Shown piece by piece: positions 1 to 8,320 of a stretch of DNA of 64,000 bases. A program made the translations under genes and the position numbers. Within the stretch, counting starts at the first letter, position 1; every line of letters starts with the position of its first letter. The stretch comes from Bacteroides sp. (GTDB lineage Bacteria; Bacteroidota; Bacteroidia; Bacteroidales; Muribaculaceae). Location of the stretch: assembly GCA_014801525.1 (NCBI GenBank), contig JAAVEB010000002.1:1-64000 (forward strand), in the 5' to 3' direction. Below the pieces are notes generated by a model. It saw nothing but the letters and a program-made list of their open reading frames with translations, did not search any database and was not told where the DNA came from.

Positions 1-690
1 TTCATTTTTGATTTAGGGGGCACTCTTTCAGAGTGCGATTTTTTTGATGGTTTCCGGGCACGGCTCATTTCATTCGCCGTACCCGGCTATCCGTAGGGGA
101 AGCCTTTCAGGCTTCGGGGTGACGGGGTGGGATTATTCAACATCTCCGATGTTGGCGGGGTCGATGGGGTTCATGAGCCCTATGCTGATGCATGCATCAG
201 CATAGGGTTTCGCATATTATAGCTCTCCGAGCTATCTCGCCCAGGGGAGGGGTGTGGTGCTATGGCTCCGGGGTATGTTTGGTGACATCGCACGCGATGT
301 CCCTACTTGGTAAAATTGGAAACTCTTATTTATCTATAAAGCCCCCTTACAGGGAGCGGGTGGGTTCCTCGCAATCTCCCCGGGACGGCGCCCTCTACGA
401 GGACTCCGCCCCGGAGCTAACATGAATGCCGCCTACGGCGACACCATCCCAGCAGTGTCCGCGAGAGAAAATGTCCCATACGGTGATAAGATCCCAGAGG
501 GGGTACGCAATTTCGAACTGGCGGTTCATTTTTGATTTAGGGGGCACTCTTTCAGAGTGCGATTTTTTTGATGTGCGGTTTCCGGGCACGGCTCATTTCA
601 TTCGCCGTACCCGGCTATCCGTAGGGGGAAGCCTTTCAGGCTTCGGGGTGACGGGGTGGGGTTATTCAACATCTCCGAAGTTGGTGGGGT
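1..690. repeat. Hairpin array with a direct repeat of about 165 bp (REP-like)
   Basis: Two copies of one unit lie at about 1-165 and 525-693, differing by small indels and a few substitutions. Each unit holds the same four imperfect palindromes: stem GCACTC with loop TTTCA (20-36; 544-560), a long stem CCGGG-x-ACGGC (54-86; 582-614), stem GAAGCC with loop TTTCA (99-115; 628-644) and stem CAACATC with loop TCC (138-154; 667-683, one arm mutated to GAAGTTG in the second copy). Between the units are further unrelated stems: 178-207, 219-235 (loop TCC), 284-301 (GACATCGC-AC-GCGATGTC), 392-402, 404-416 and 428-439. Short open frames cross the repeat but look accidental. The pattern resembles REP-like palindromes linked to REP-associated tyrosine (Y1) transposases; that link is inference, as no transposase gene is in the window. 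Confidence 0.75.
178..207. repeat. Perfect 30-bp palindrome
   Basis: The 30 bases equal their own reverse complement with no spacer. The centre is ATGCAT and the outer ends are CCC/GGG. It sits between two shorter looped palindromes in the array. With no loop it suits a dimeric protein site or a cruciform better than an RNA hairpin. The function is unknown. Confidence 0.85.
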
Positions 691-768
691 TTGAGGGGGA
701 TATTACAGAGGTGATACAAAAGGATTGCGTTAAAAACAGTTAAAGAAGGAGATTTGTGTACATATTTT

Positions 769-799
769 TTTGGTGAATTAATTTTAATGAGTAACTTTG
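769..799 (+). promoter_or_regulatory. Bacteroidota-type promoter upstream of the M16 peptidase
   Basis: A TTTG at 769-772 is followed 19 bases later by TAACTTTG (792-799), matching the -33 TTTG / -7 TAnnTTTG pattern of the Bacteroidota primary sigma factor. Transcription would start near 805. A terminator-like hairpin lies between this promoter and the gene at 895. Confidence 0.7.
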
Positions 800-836
800 T
801 AACAGTTTTTCATGGTATTAGATTTAAGGTAAAAAG

Positions 837-870
837 ATTATTCGTCGTGATGACGAGTAATTTTTTTTTG
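837..870 (+). terminator. Terminator-like hairpin in the M16 peptidase leader
   Basis: Arms at 837-846 and 852-861 form a 10-bp stem (one G-U pair) with loop GTGAT, followed by T residues to 869. It is about 25 bases before the start codon of the next gene and 30-60 bases after the predicted transcription start. It could be an attenuator or the end of a short RNA. No gene upstream needs it. Confidence 0.65.
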
Positions 871-894
871 GAATAAACCCAAAAAGATTCTTTT

Positions 895-2121
895 ATGGCA
901 ACATCCCACACTATATATCATACTTTATCCAACGGACTGAGAATAGTTTACCGCTATTCGGACTCGCCTGTTGAATATTGCGGCATTGCCGTAAAAGCAG
1001 GAAGCCGCAATGAGACTCCTGAAGAGTATGGACTCGCCCACTTCGTGGAGCACACAATATTCAAGGGCACGGGAAAACGCAAATCATGGCACATCATAAA
1101 CCGAATGGAATCAGTGGGAGGAGAACTCAACGCCTACACTTCGGAGGAGGCGACCATGATTTACTCAGCCTTTCCAAAGGGGAACGCAGCCCGCTGCATA
1201 GAGCTGATCGCCGACCTTATCGGCGATTCTCGTTTTCCTCAAGCTGAGATCGACAAGGAGCGCGAGGTGGTGCTCGACGAGGTGGATTCATATCTTGACA
1301 CTCCGTCGGAAGCGATATTTGACGAATTTAACGACCATATATTCGCAGGCTCGTCGATGGGTCACAATATTTTAGGCAACGAGGAGACCATCAGGAGCTT
1401 CACCCCTGAAATCTGCCGAAACTTCCTGGACAGATTCTATACTCCGGGCAACATGGTTCTTTTCTACATGGGTCCAACACAGGAGAAGACGCTGCTGCGA
1501 CTCGCCGAAAAGCATCTGGGGACTCTCTCCCCCCGCCCGCTACCGGAGGCTTTCTCCACTCCCGGCGAAGCACCGGTGTTTCACCTGACCAAACGACTCG
1601 ACACCCACCAGAGCCACACGGTTGTGGGGGCACGGATACCGGGCATGCATGATTCCTTGCGCCACACCTACGCTCTGCTCACCAACATCATAGGGGGTCC
1701 GTGCATGAACTCGCTGCTGAACGTGGCGCTCAGGGAGCGCAGAGGATATGTCTACTCGGTGGACGCTTATTCCTCACTGTTCACCGACTGCGGACTTTTC
1801 ACAATCTACTTCGGATGTGACGAGGAGCACGTGAAGCGATGCCTGAATATAATAGCCGGCACTTTGGACAGCCTCGCCCAGTCACCGTTAAAGGCAAGGG
1901 CGCTGGAAGCGGCAAAAAAGCAATATCTGGGACAAACGATAGTCGCAGGGATGAACTGCGAACAGCTCGCGCTGTCGACAGGACGCGCCACCTTGTTTTA
2001 TGGCAGAGCGATCACTGCCGACGAAGTGATTGAAAATATCAATTCCATCACTGCCGAGGGGCTACGGGCGGCTGCGGAGCGGCTTTCTTACAAATCTTGT
2101 TCTACACTCACATTTGAATAA
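895..2121 (+). CDS. M16 family zinc metallopeptidase
   Basis: A 408-residue member of the pitrilysin/processing-peptidase family (M16B-like). The inverted zinc motif HFVEH is at residues 49-53 (two His ligands and the catalytic Glu). The third ligand is likely Glu129 in the segment REVVLDEV, at the usual spacing of about 75 residues. The C-terminal half carries the second M16 domain, including the common RERRGYVYSV segment. No signal peptide is visible, so it probably acts in the cytoplasm on peptides. Bacteroidales often encode such single-chain forms. The ATG follows a poly-T hairpin by about 25 bases. crcB starts 9 bases after the stop, so the two are probably cotranscribed. The natural substrate cannot be told from sequence. 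Confidence 0.93.
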   Translation: MATSHTIYHTLSNGLRIVYRYSDSPVEYCGIAVKAGSRNETPEEYGLAHFVEHTIFKGTGKRKSWHIINRMESVGGELNAYTSEEATMIYSAFPKGNAARCIELIADLIGDSRFPQAEIDKEREVVLDEVDSYLDTPSEAIFDEFNDHIFAGSSMGHNILGNEETIRSFTPEICRNFLDRFYTPGNMVLFYMGPTQEKTLLRLAEKHLGTLSPRPLPEAFSTPGEAPVFHLTKRLDTHQSHTVVGARIPGMHDSLRHTYALLTNIIGGPCMNSLLNVALRERRGYVYSVDAYSSLFTDCGLFTIYFGCDEEHVKRCLNIIAGTLDSLAQSPLKARALEAAKKQYLGQTIVAGMNCEQLALSTGRATLFYGRAITADEVIENINSITAEGLRAAAERLSYKSCSTLTFE

Positions 2122-2130
2122 CCGACGCTA

Positions 2131-2508
2131 ATGGAGATATTCAAAACACTCTTGTCGGTAGGCATCGGAAGCTTTTTCGGAGGCATCGCGCGCTACGGGC
2201 TGTCGAGAGCGGCGACGATGATAGCGGGGAGTCCCACGGTGTGGGGCACATTCGCCGCCAACATAGCAGGATGCCTGCTGATAGGCTTGCTCTACGGACT
2301 GTTTGAGCGCCACAACATAGCCGGCGAGCAGTGGCGTATGCTTCTGACGGTTGGCTTCTGCGGGGGCTTCACCACGTTTTCAACATTTGTCAACGAAAAT
2401 TACTCGCTGCTTAGCGACGGTCGCTTCATTCAGACAGCGATTTACGCTTCAGCCAGTTTTTTCATCGGTCTGCTGATGGTTTATATAGGACACTTCATGA
2501 CACGCTAA
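2131..2508 (+). CDS. crcB: Fluoride ion channel CrcB/Fluc
   Basis: A 125-residue, four-helix membrane protein that exports fluoride as a dual-topology dimer. The family signature GFCGGFTTFSTF is at 75-86, Arg21-Tyr22 lies after the first glycine-rich helix, and the pore asparagine is in GTFAANIAG (Asn44). Length is normal for the family. It starts 9 bases after the M16 peptidase gene and probably shares its transcript. No fluoride riboswitch motif is visible in front of either gene, so any fluoride response is not evident here. Confidence 0.95.
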   Translation: MEIFKTLLSVGIGSFFGGIARYGLSRAATMIAGSPTVWGTFAANIAGCLLIGLLYGLFERHNIAGEQWRMLLTVGFCGGFTTFSTFVNENYSLLSDGRFIQTAIYASASFFIGLLMVYIGHFMTR

Positions 2509-2538
2509 GCGTTTTTTCACAAATTTTCACCGGAAGAC

Positions 2539-2585
2539 TTGTTTATTTGATTTTTTAGCCATACCTTTGCATTATCCCCCCCCCC
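2539..2585 (+). promoter_or_regulatory. Promoter with a C10 tract at the predicted start site
   Basis: TTG at 2539-2541 and TACCTTTG at 2562-2569 are 20 bases apart, an excellent Bacteroidota promoter. A run of ten C residues (2576-2585) begins where transcription should start, about 40 bases before the ATG of the barrel protein. Confidence 0.75.
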
Positions 2586-2625
2586 ACAAATTATCAGTTT
2601 TAATAACCAATTAAAAGAGACTGCC

Positions 2626-5550
2626 ATGAAGAGAATTTCATGTGGGGTAATCATCACGCTTATCAGTATGCTTGCCGCATTGCCGGCGATGTCACAAAAA
2701 GTAGACTGGCTTTATCTGAACGGACGAATAAGAGACGCAGCCACTAAAGCCGAGTTGACAAAAGCGAGAGTGCTTATTTATGACGCGAAAGGCAATGTGA
2801 AGGATTCAACCAAATGCGAAAGCTACCGATACAGGAACGGAGAGCGAACAGAGATCGCCTCTTTCGTGATTCCGGTGGAGCGCAAAGACTCAATCTATCA
2901 CTTTGACGTAGTTTGTCCCGGCTACAAAACGGAAACTATCACCTATGCCGTTGAAAACGTGGGCAAACGAGAAAGATCGCGCACCATTCCCGTAATCTTC
3001 CTCGAGCGACAAGCCAAGACACTGAGCGAAGTCACTGTCACCGCCTCGAAGGTGAAATTTTACAACAAGGGGGACACCCTGGTGTTCAACGCCGACGCAT
3101 TTCAACTTGCCGAAGGCTCGATGCTCGACGCGCTCATAGCCCAACTGCCCGGAGTGGAATTAAAAGACGACGGCAGAATATTGGTCAACGGCGAGTATGT
3201 CGAAACGCTGCTGCTCAACGGGAAAGACTTTTTCAAGGGCGACAACAAACTGATGCTTGAAAATATCGGCGCCTACACTGTCAAAAACGTGGAGGTTTAC
3301 AAAGGACAGACCCATCTGGAAAAATGGGAGAACATCCCTACCGCCGAAAAGCATCTCACAATGGACGTGAAGCTCAAAAAGGAGTATAACCTGGGGCTTA
3401 TATTAAACGCGCAGGCGGCAGGAGGCACAAAGGACCGATATCTGGGACGACTCTTCGCATCGTGGTTCACACCGACGACCAACATCACCCTTCTGGGGAA
3501 TGCCAACAACCTCAATGACAACCGAAAACCGGGCAAGAACGATTCATGGACTCCCGAAATGATGCCTTCGGGAACGAAACGCTACAAAATGGCGGCGATG
3601 AACTATGACTACCAAAGCGCTGACGATAACCGCAAGTTCAACGGATATGTCAACTTCGAATCGACGTCCAACAATAATTTGACCACCACCAACCGCACCA
3701 ATTTCTTAAGCAGCGGCAACACGTATGACAACTCGTTCAGCCACAGCAAGAACACCGATATAAAACTCGAAACGCGAAACTATGCCACCTTACAGCACAA
3801 GAGGTGGTACTGGTGGCACATGGTTTTAGGGCGATACATCAAGCGCGACAGCGAGTCGTCGTCACTGTCGGCATCGTTCAACCGCGAGCAAGCCGACATC
3901 ACCGCCAAGGCTATCGAAGCGCTCTACAGCGCGGGAACACCCGACATGCTCGACGCCATCATAAACCGTTCAATTTCAAGGTCGGAAACCGGCAGACGGG
4001 AATGGGAGGTGCAGTTCTACCCTACCTATCGCTACAAAATTCCCGGCACCAACGACATTCTGCGCATCCAGGGCGGATTAAAATATCAAGACAGAAAAGA
4101 TGACCAGTGGCGCGATTTCAACATCAACTATGGCTCGGACCCCACTCCAGCCGAAGTGAGGCGCCAATACTTTGACAACTCACCGATACGCACGCTCACG
4201 CTTGACGCGACAGCCGACTATCAGGCTACCCTGAAGAACTATATTTATTTCGGAGCCACATACAGCTACCGTTTCCAGAACCGCGAAAGCAACTCGGCAA
4301 TGTATGAGCTTGACCAACTCGCCGACATGGGTATTTTCGGAACGCTCCCGGCGGGCTATCAGTCGACTTTCGACCCGATGAACAGCTTCACGTCGAGAAC
4401 GCTGCAAAACAAGCATGACATAGGGTTCAATTTAAGCCATTTCTCAATCAAAGAAAATTACAGGCTCGTCATTGACATGATTCCGGTATTCTCCATCGAT
4501 CATCAGAATCTCAACTACAAGCGTAACAACAAGAATTATCCGGTGAAACGCACTTCGTTTCTCGCCACCTCGAGCAGATATATACTCAATGTCAGATATG
4601 CGTTCAAAAGCAAATGGGAAGAAATCGACGGGAAAAAGAAAAAGCCCCTGGGATATGTCCACGAATTGGATTATTCTTTCAAGGTTGACACGAAGACTCC
4701 CGACCTAATGCACATGATCGACATCGAGAATGACTCAGATCCGCTCAATATATCGGTTGGAAATCCCGACTTGAAAAATTCATATACTCAAAAGCATGAA
4801 GCTCACTGGTCATTCAAACCTGCCGAAAAATATCTTACAAACTCTGTTTCGGTGGTCTACGAACGCACCTATGACGCTCTTGTCAGAGGCTACACTTACA
4901 ACACTTCGACCGGCGTGCGCCATAACCGCACCTATAATGTGGACGGCAACAGCGCGTCGCGCATCAGCAATTATTTCAATCTACAATTTGGAAGCAAGAA
5001 GCAATTTTCATTAGCTTCCGGCACCGGTTTCAACATAAACCGATATGCCGACATGATCGGAGTTGACATGGATGAGCCTGAGAAATCGCGAGTAAAAACA
5101 AACTACTTGTCGCAACAGCTCAACCTGGGCTGGACAATCGGGAAACAGAGCTTGCATCTGGCGGGCTCGATTACCAACCGCCACACCACCTCGACCCGCG
5201 AGGGCTTCAACCCGATAAACGCCAACCATTACCAATATGGCTTCATCGGACAGTTCCGCTTGCCGGCAGGATTTGGCATCAACACCGACTTTACGTTCTA
5301 TACCCGTGACGGATATGGCTCCCGCCAGCTCGACACGACCGACATCATATGGAACATGCAGCTCAGCTATACTCCCCGGGGAGGACACTGGGTGTTCATG
5401 CTCGACAGTTTCGACATGCTTCACCAACTGTCGAATGTCAACTATGGCATCAGCGCTTCGGGACGCACAATCACTTACTCCAACGCCCTTCCGCGCTATG
5501 TGATGCTGTCGGTGCAGTATCGCCTCAATATTCAGCCTAAAAAGAGGTGA
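2626..5550 (+). CDS. Outer-membrane beta-barrel protein, TonB-receptor-like
   Basis: A 974-residue protein with a signal peptide (about 1-23, cleavage near AMSQ), then a carboxypeptidase-regulatory-like/CNA-B-like beta-sandwich (about 27-115). A plug-like segment with LDALIAQLPGVELKDDG and LLLNGKDFF follows at about 165-205. The rest is a long barrel rich in aromatic, alternating strands that ends in MLSVQYRLNIQPKKR. This layout is typical of the Bacteroidota outer membrane beta-barrel family (OMP_b-brl_3 type) related to TonB-dependent receptors. No SusD-like partner is adjacent, so it is not an ordinary glycan-uptake pair; the substrate is unknown. It appears monocistronic, with its own promoter and a C10 tract in the leader. 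Confidence 0.88.
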   Translation: MKRISCGVIITLISMLAALPAMSQKVDWLYLNGRIRDAATKAELTKARVLIYDAKGNVKDSTKCESYRYRNGERTEIASFVIPVERKDSIYHFDVVCPGYKTETITYAVENVGKRERSRTIPVIFLERQAKTLSEVTVTASKVKFYNKGDTLVFNADAFQLAEGSMLDALIAQLPGVELKDDGRILVNGEYVETLLLNGKDFFKGDNKLMLENIGAYTVKNVEVYKGQTHLEKWENIPTAEKHLTMDVKLKKEYNLGLILNAQAAGGTKDRYLGRLFASWFTPTTNITLLGNANNLNDNRKPGKNDSWTPEMMPSGTKRYKMAAMNYDYQSADDNRKFNGYVNFESTSNNNLTTTNRTNFLSSGNTYDNSFSHSKNTDIKLETRNYATLQHKRWYWWHMVLGRYIKRDSESSSLSASFNREQADITAKAIEALYSAGTPDMLDAIINRSISRSETGRREWEVQFYPTYRYKIPGTNDILRIQGGLKYQDRKDDQWRDFNINYGSDPTPAEVRRQYFDNSPIRTLTLDATADYQATLKNYIYFGATYSYRFQNRESNSAMYELDQLADMGIFGTLPAGYQSTFDPMNSFTSRTLQNKHDIGFNLSHFSIKENYRLVIDMIPVFSIDHQNLNYKRNNKNYPVKRTSFLATSSRYILNVRYAFKSKWEEIDGKKKKPLGYVHELDYSFKVDTKTPDLMHMIDIENDSDPLNISVGNPDLKNSYTQKHEAHWSFKPAEKYLTNSVSVVYERTYDALVRGYTYNTSTGVRHNRTYNVDGNSASRISNYFNLQFGSKKQFSLASGTGFNINRYADMIGVDMDEPEKSRVKTNYLSQQLNLGWTIGKQSLHLAGSITNRHTTSTREGFNPINANHYQYGFIGQFRLPAGFGINTDFTFYTRDGYGSRQLDTTDIIWNMQLSYTPRGGHWVFMLDSFDMLHQLSNVNYGISASGRTITYSNALPRYVMLSVQYRLNIQPKKR

Positions 5551-5662
5551 GATTTCCGTAAAGCCGCAGCGCAATCAGGATTTTAGCGCAAAAATATCTC
5601 CGATTTGATATATTTTAGCTAACTTAGCACCAGTATTGTGTGTTAAGTAAATCGCAGGATAT

Positions 5663-6655
5663 ATGAAAATCGGAGATATTGATTTAGGAGAACGCCCGGT
5701 GATGCTCGCCCCGATGGAGGATGTCACCGATCATTCCTTCAGGCTCATTTGCAAGGAGCAGGGAGCCGACATGGTGTACACAGAGTTTGTCTCTGCCGAC
5801 GCGCTGATCCGCAATATCGCCGCCACGACAAGGAAGCTGCACATCAATCCCGCCGAACGCCCCACCGCCATCCAAATCTATGGCAGGGAAATAGAGCCGA
5901 TGGTGGAAGCGGCTAAAATAGTCGAGGAAGCCAAGCCCGACATACTTGACATAAACTTCGGGTGCCCGGTGAAGAAAGTAGCCGGAAAGGGAGCGGGAGC
6001 GGGAATGCTGCGCGACATTCCGAAGATGCTCGCCATCACCACAGCGGTGGTCAAGGCGGTGAATATCCCGGTGACGGTCAAGACTCGCCTGGGCTGGGAC
6101 CACGAATCGAAGATTATAGTGGAGCTTGCCGAACAGCTCCAGGACTGCGGAATAAAGGCGCTGACGGTGCATGGCAGGACCCGCTCGCAGATGTATACGG
6201 GCGAAGCTGACTGGGAGATGATAGCGCGGGTGAAGGAGAATCCTCGCCTGAATATTCCGCTGATAGGCAACGGCGACATCACGACCCCCGAGAAAGCAGA
6301 AGCGGCGTTCTCGAGATATGGCGTGGACGGCGTGATGGTGGGACGCGCATCGATAGGCTCGCCCTGGATATTCAGGGAGATAAAGAACCATCTCGAGGGC
6401 GCGGGCGGCGAAGAGCTGTCGATAGCCTACAAGTTTGCATTGCTGCGCCGACAGATCACCGAGAGCATCCAGAATATCGATGAATACCGAGGGATTCTGC
6501 ACATTCGCCGGCATCTCGCAGCATCGCCGCTTTTCAAAGGTATCCCCCATTTCCGCGACACACGCGTGGCAATGCTTCGCGCCGAGTCATGGGAGGAGCT
6601 GAACGACATATTGACCGATATAGAGCATAATATTTTACCTAAATTCGCTGAATAG
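5663..6655 (+). CDS. dusB: tRNA-dihydrouridine synthase (DusB type)
   Basis: A 330-residue FMN-dependent TIM-barrel enzyme that reduces uridine to dihydrouridine in the tRNA D-loop using NADPH. Visible motifs are the N-terminal MLAPMEDVTDHSFR, NFGCPVKKVAGKGAG with catalytic Cys101, VKTRLGWD, LTVHGRTRSQMYTG, IGNGDI and the phosphate-binding GVMVGRASIGSPWIF. Full length. It heads a run with two GIN-domain genes, the next starting 5 bases after its stop. That linkage looks like positional cotranscription, since the products act in different compartments. Confidence 0.95.
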   Translation: MKIGDIDLGERPVMLAPMEDVTDHSFRLICKEQGADMVYTEFVSADALIRNIAATTRKLHINPAERPTAIQIYGREIEPMVEAAKIVEEAKPDILDINFGCPVKKVAGKGAGAGMLRDIPKMLAITTAVVKAVNIPVTVKTRLGWDHESKIIVELAEQLQDCGIKALTVHGRTRSQMYTGEADWEMIARVKENPRLNIPLIGNGDITTPEKAEAAFSRYGVDGVMVGRASIGSPWIFREIKNHLEGAGGEELSIAYKFALLRRQITESIQNIDEYRGILHIRRHLAASPLFKGIPHFRDTRVAMLRAESWEELNDILTDIEHNILPKFAE

Positions 6656-6660
6656 GAAAC

Positions 6661-7500
6661 ATGATAATGAAAACAACTTTTATAACACTGGCAGTACTTG
6701 CCGCCTCGGCTCTGCCGATCAATGCCCGCGAGCAGATGAAGCTCGACATGGGCAAAAATTTCACTTCGATAAAGACATCGGCTCCGGTCGACATTTATCT
6801 GTGCAACAAGCCTGACTCGGCGGGATATGTGGTCTATGACATCGAGCCCGAAGTGAAAGACTGCATCAAGATCGCCTGCTCGGAAAAAACGCTTACCATA
6901 GACATGGCGAAAACCGACCGACATGTAAAGGACTTCTATAAAAAGGTGTCGGTGGTGAAAATCTATGTTCCATCGCCACTGGAGGCGATAACGGTCACCG
7001 GCGCTGGCGACATAGACGCAATGCCCGGAATAGCCACCGCTGAAAATTTAGGTCTCAACATTTCAGGCGCGGGCGACATAGAGTTTGAAAAAATCGCCAC
7101 CGGCAAGCTTTCCGTGGCAATCTCAGGCGCGGGCGACGTCGACATGAAGGATGTGACAGCCGCCGAAGCCAACATCACGATAACCGGCGCAGGCGACATA
7201 AAGGCAAAACGCCTCACAGCGAAAAGTGCTGACGTCAACCTCATGGGCGCGGGCGACGTGTCGATGGACGGAACGTGCAAAGCCGTTTACCTGAATGTGT
7301 CGGGGTCGGGCGACATATCCTGCCGCAAACTTAAAGCCGACATAGCCACGGTCAAAATCTCGGGGAGCGGCGACATAAGTTGCTATGCTTCGGAAATGGC
7401 TGCCGCAACCAGCTCGGGGTCAGGCGAGATAAAGATCTACGGAGAACCTGCCACCACCAAGCTCATAGGGAAAAAAGACAATATAAAACTAATTAAATAA
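6661..7500 (+). CDS. Secreted GIN-domain (DUF2807) protein, long paralogue
   Basis: A 279-residue exported protein with a signal peptide (about 1-22, ending INA). After an N-terminal strand region it contains a right-handed repeat in which G-[AS]-G-[DE] recurs about every 20 residues (for example TGAGDI, SGAGDI, SGAGDV, TGAGDI, MGAGDV, SGSGDI, SGSGDI, SGSGEI). This is the hallmark of the head-GIN/DUF2807 family common in Bacteroidota. Such proteins form beta-solenoids at the cell surface or in the periplasm and are sometimes called putative adhesins, but the role is unproven. The repeat is clear in DNA too (GGCGCGGGCGAC-like units). A smaller paralogue follows 10 bases downstream. Confidence 0.88.
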   Translation: MIMKTTFITLAVLAASALPINAREQMKLDMGKNFTSIKTSAPVDIYLCNKPDSAGYVVYDIEPEVKDCIKIACSEKTLTIDMAKTDRHVKDFYKKVSVVKIYVPSPLEAITVTGAGDIDAMPGIATAENLGLNISGAGDIEFEKIATGKLSVAISGAGDVDMKDVTAAEANITITGAGDIKAKRLTAKSADVNLMGAGDVSMDGTCKAVYLNVSGSGDISCRKLKADIATVKISGSGDISCYASEMAAATSSGSGEIKIYGEPATTKLIGKKDNIKLIK

Positions 7501-7510
7501 TGCCACCGTT

Positions 7511-8236
7511 ATGCGTAAGATAATAGCGATAGCAACGATAGCGATAATCGGTTCAATATCGGCGTATGCCGCAGGACTGAAAAAGTACACCATCAATGTC
7601 AAGGATTTCAGCGAATTGCGCGTGGTTGAAAGCCTGAAAGTGAACTATGTGTGCAGCGAAGATTCGGCGGGCTTCGCCACCTTTATCGCCGAGCCTGAAA
7701 TTGCGTCGGTGCTGATGTTTACCAACAATAACGAGCGTCTTGACCTGCAAATTGCCACCGACGGGATAAACTATGACCATCTTCCCACGATTACCGTCTA
7801 TTCACGTTTTCTCACGAAGGTGGAGAATAGCGGCGACTCGCTGGTGAGGGTGCATTCGCTCAAGCCTACGCCCAAATTCACCGCCCGGCTTATAGGGAAC
7901 GGACATCTTGCAGTTCACGGCATAGACGCAACTAATGTCGACGCAAACCTTGACACGGGCAACGGTACCATACTCCTTAAAGGAAAAACGACAAAGGCTT
8001 CGCTGAAAGCGGTGGGCACCGGCTCAATCCAAGCTGACGAACTTGCCGCCGACGAGGTGAAATGCACTCTTTTGGGAACCGGCTACATAGGCTGCGCTCC
8101 TGAAAACGTGCTGAACATAAAGGGAGTAAACGGAAAAGTGTATTACTCAGGAAATCCTCAGACCATCAAAAACCGGTCATGGGGAGTAAAACTCATTCGG
8201 CTCGATGAGAACTCGGCTGAAACCGAGGAGAAATAA
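7511..8236 (+). CDS. Secreted GIN-domain (DUF2807) protein, short paralogue
   Basis: A 241-residue protein with a signal peptide (about 1-20, ending AYA). Its N-terminal half is recognisably like the gene upstream (a strand region followed by a C-x-x-DSAG motif). The glycine-rich repeat is degenerate: turns read GNGHL, GNGTI, GTGSI, GTGYI in place of GAGDI. The tail is acidic. It probably arose by tandem duplication and then diverged. A strong terminator closes the operon 25 bases downstream. The function is unknown and a surface or periplasmic location is inferred. Confidence 0.8.
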   Translation: MRKIIAIATIAIIGSISAYAAGLKKYTINVKDFSELRVVESLKVNYVCSEDSAGFATFIAEPEIASVLMFTNNNERLDLQIATDGINYDHLPTITVYSRFLTKVENSGDSLVRVHSLKPTPKFTARLIGNGHLAVHGIDATNVDANLDTGNGTILLKGKTTKASLKAVGTGSIQADELAADEVKCTLLGTGYIGCAPENVLNIKGVNGKVYYSGNPQTIKNRSWGVKLIRLDENSAETEEK

Positions 8237-8260
8237 TCACCGGGATTCAATCGCAAAATA

Positions 8261-8300
8261 ATGGGGGGACCGTTCTTAAAAGAGCGGTCCCCCCCCATTT
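8261..8300. terminator. Bidirectional terminator between convergent genes
   Basis: A GC-rich stem pairs ATGGGGGGACCG (8261-8272) with CGGTCC and the C-run to 8298, followed by ATTTATTTT on the plus strand. It separates the GIN operon (+) from ridA (-). The arms are unequal, with six G residues facing eight C residues. Confidence 0.8.
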
Positions 8301-8320
8301 ATTTTATGCCTGAAGCGCGA

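Noticed and set aside
192..743. Two small open frames (77 and 105 codons) in the left hairpin array as genes
   Set aside because: They run through the repeat and its palindromes, share no family, and are explained by the repetitive high-GC array.
800..894. A fluoride riboswitch upstream of the M16-crcB pair
   Set aside because: The leader shows only a simple hairpin; no pseudoknot consensus of the fluoride riboswitch is visible.
5011..5574. A minus-strand frame over the end of the barrel protein gene
   Set aside because: Antisense shadow of the well-supported outer-membrane gene.
5684..6550. A 288-codon minus-strand frame inside dusB
   Set aside because: It is antisense to a full, motif-complete dusB; its length comes from codon bias in that strand.
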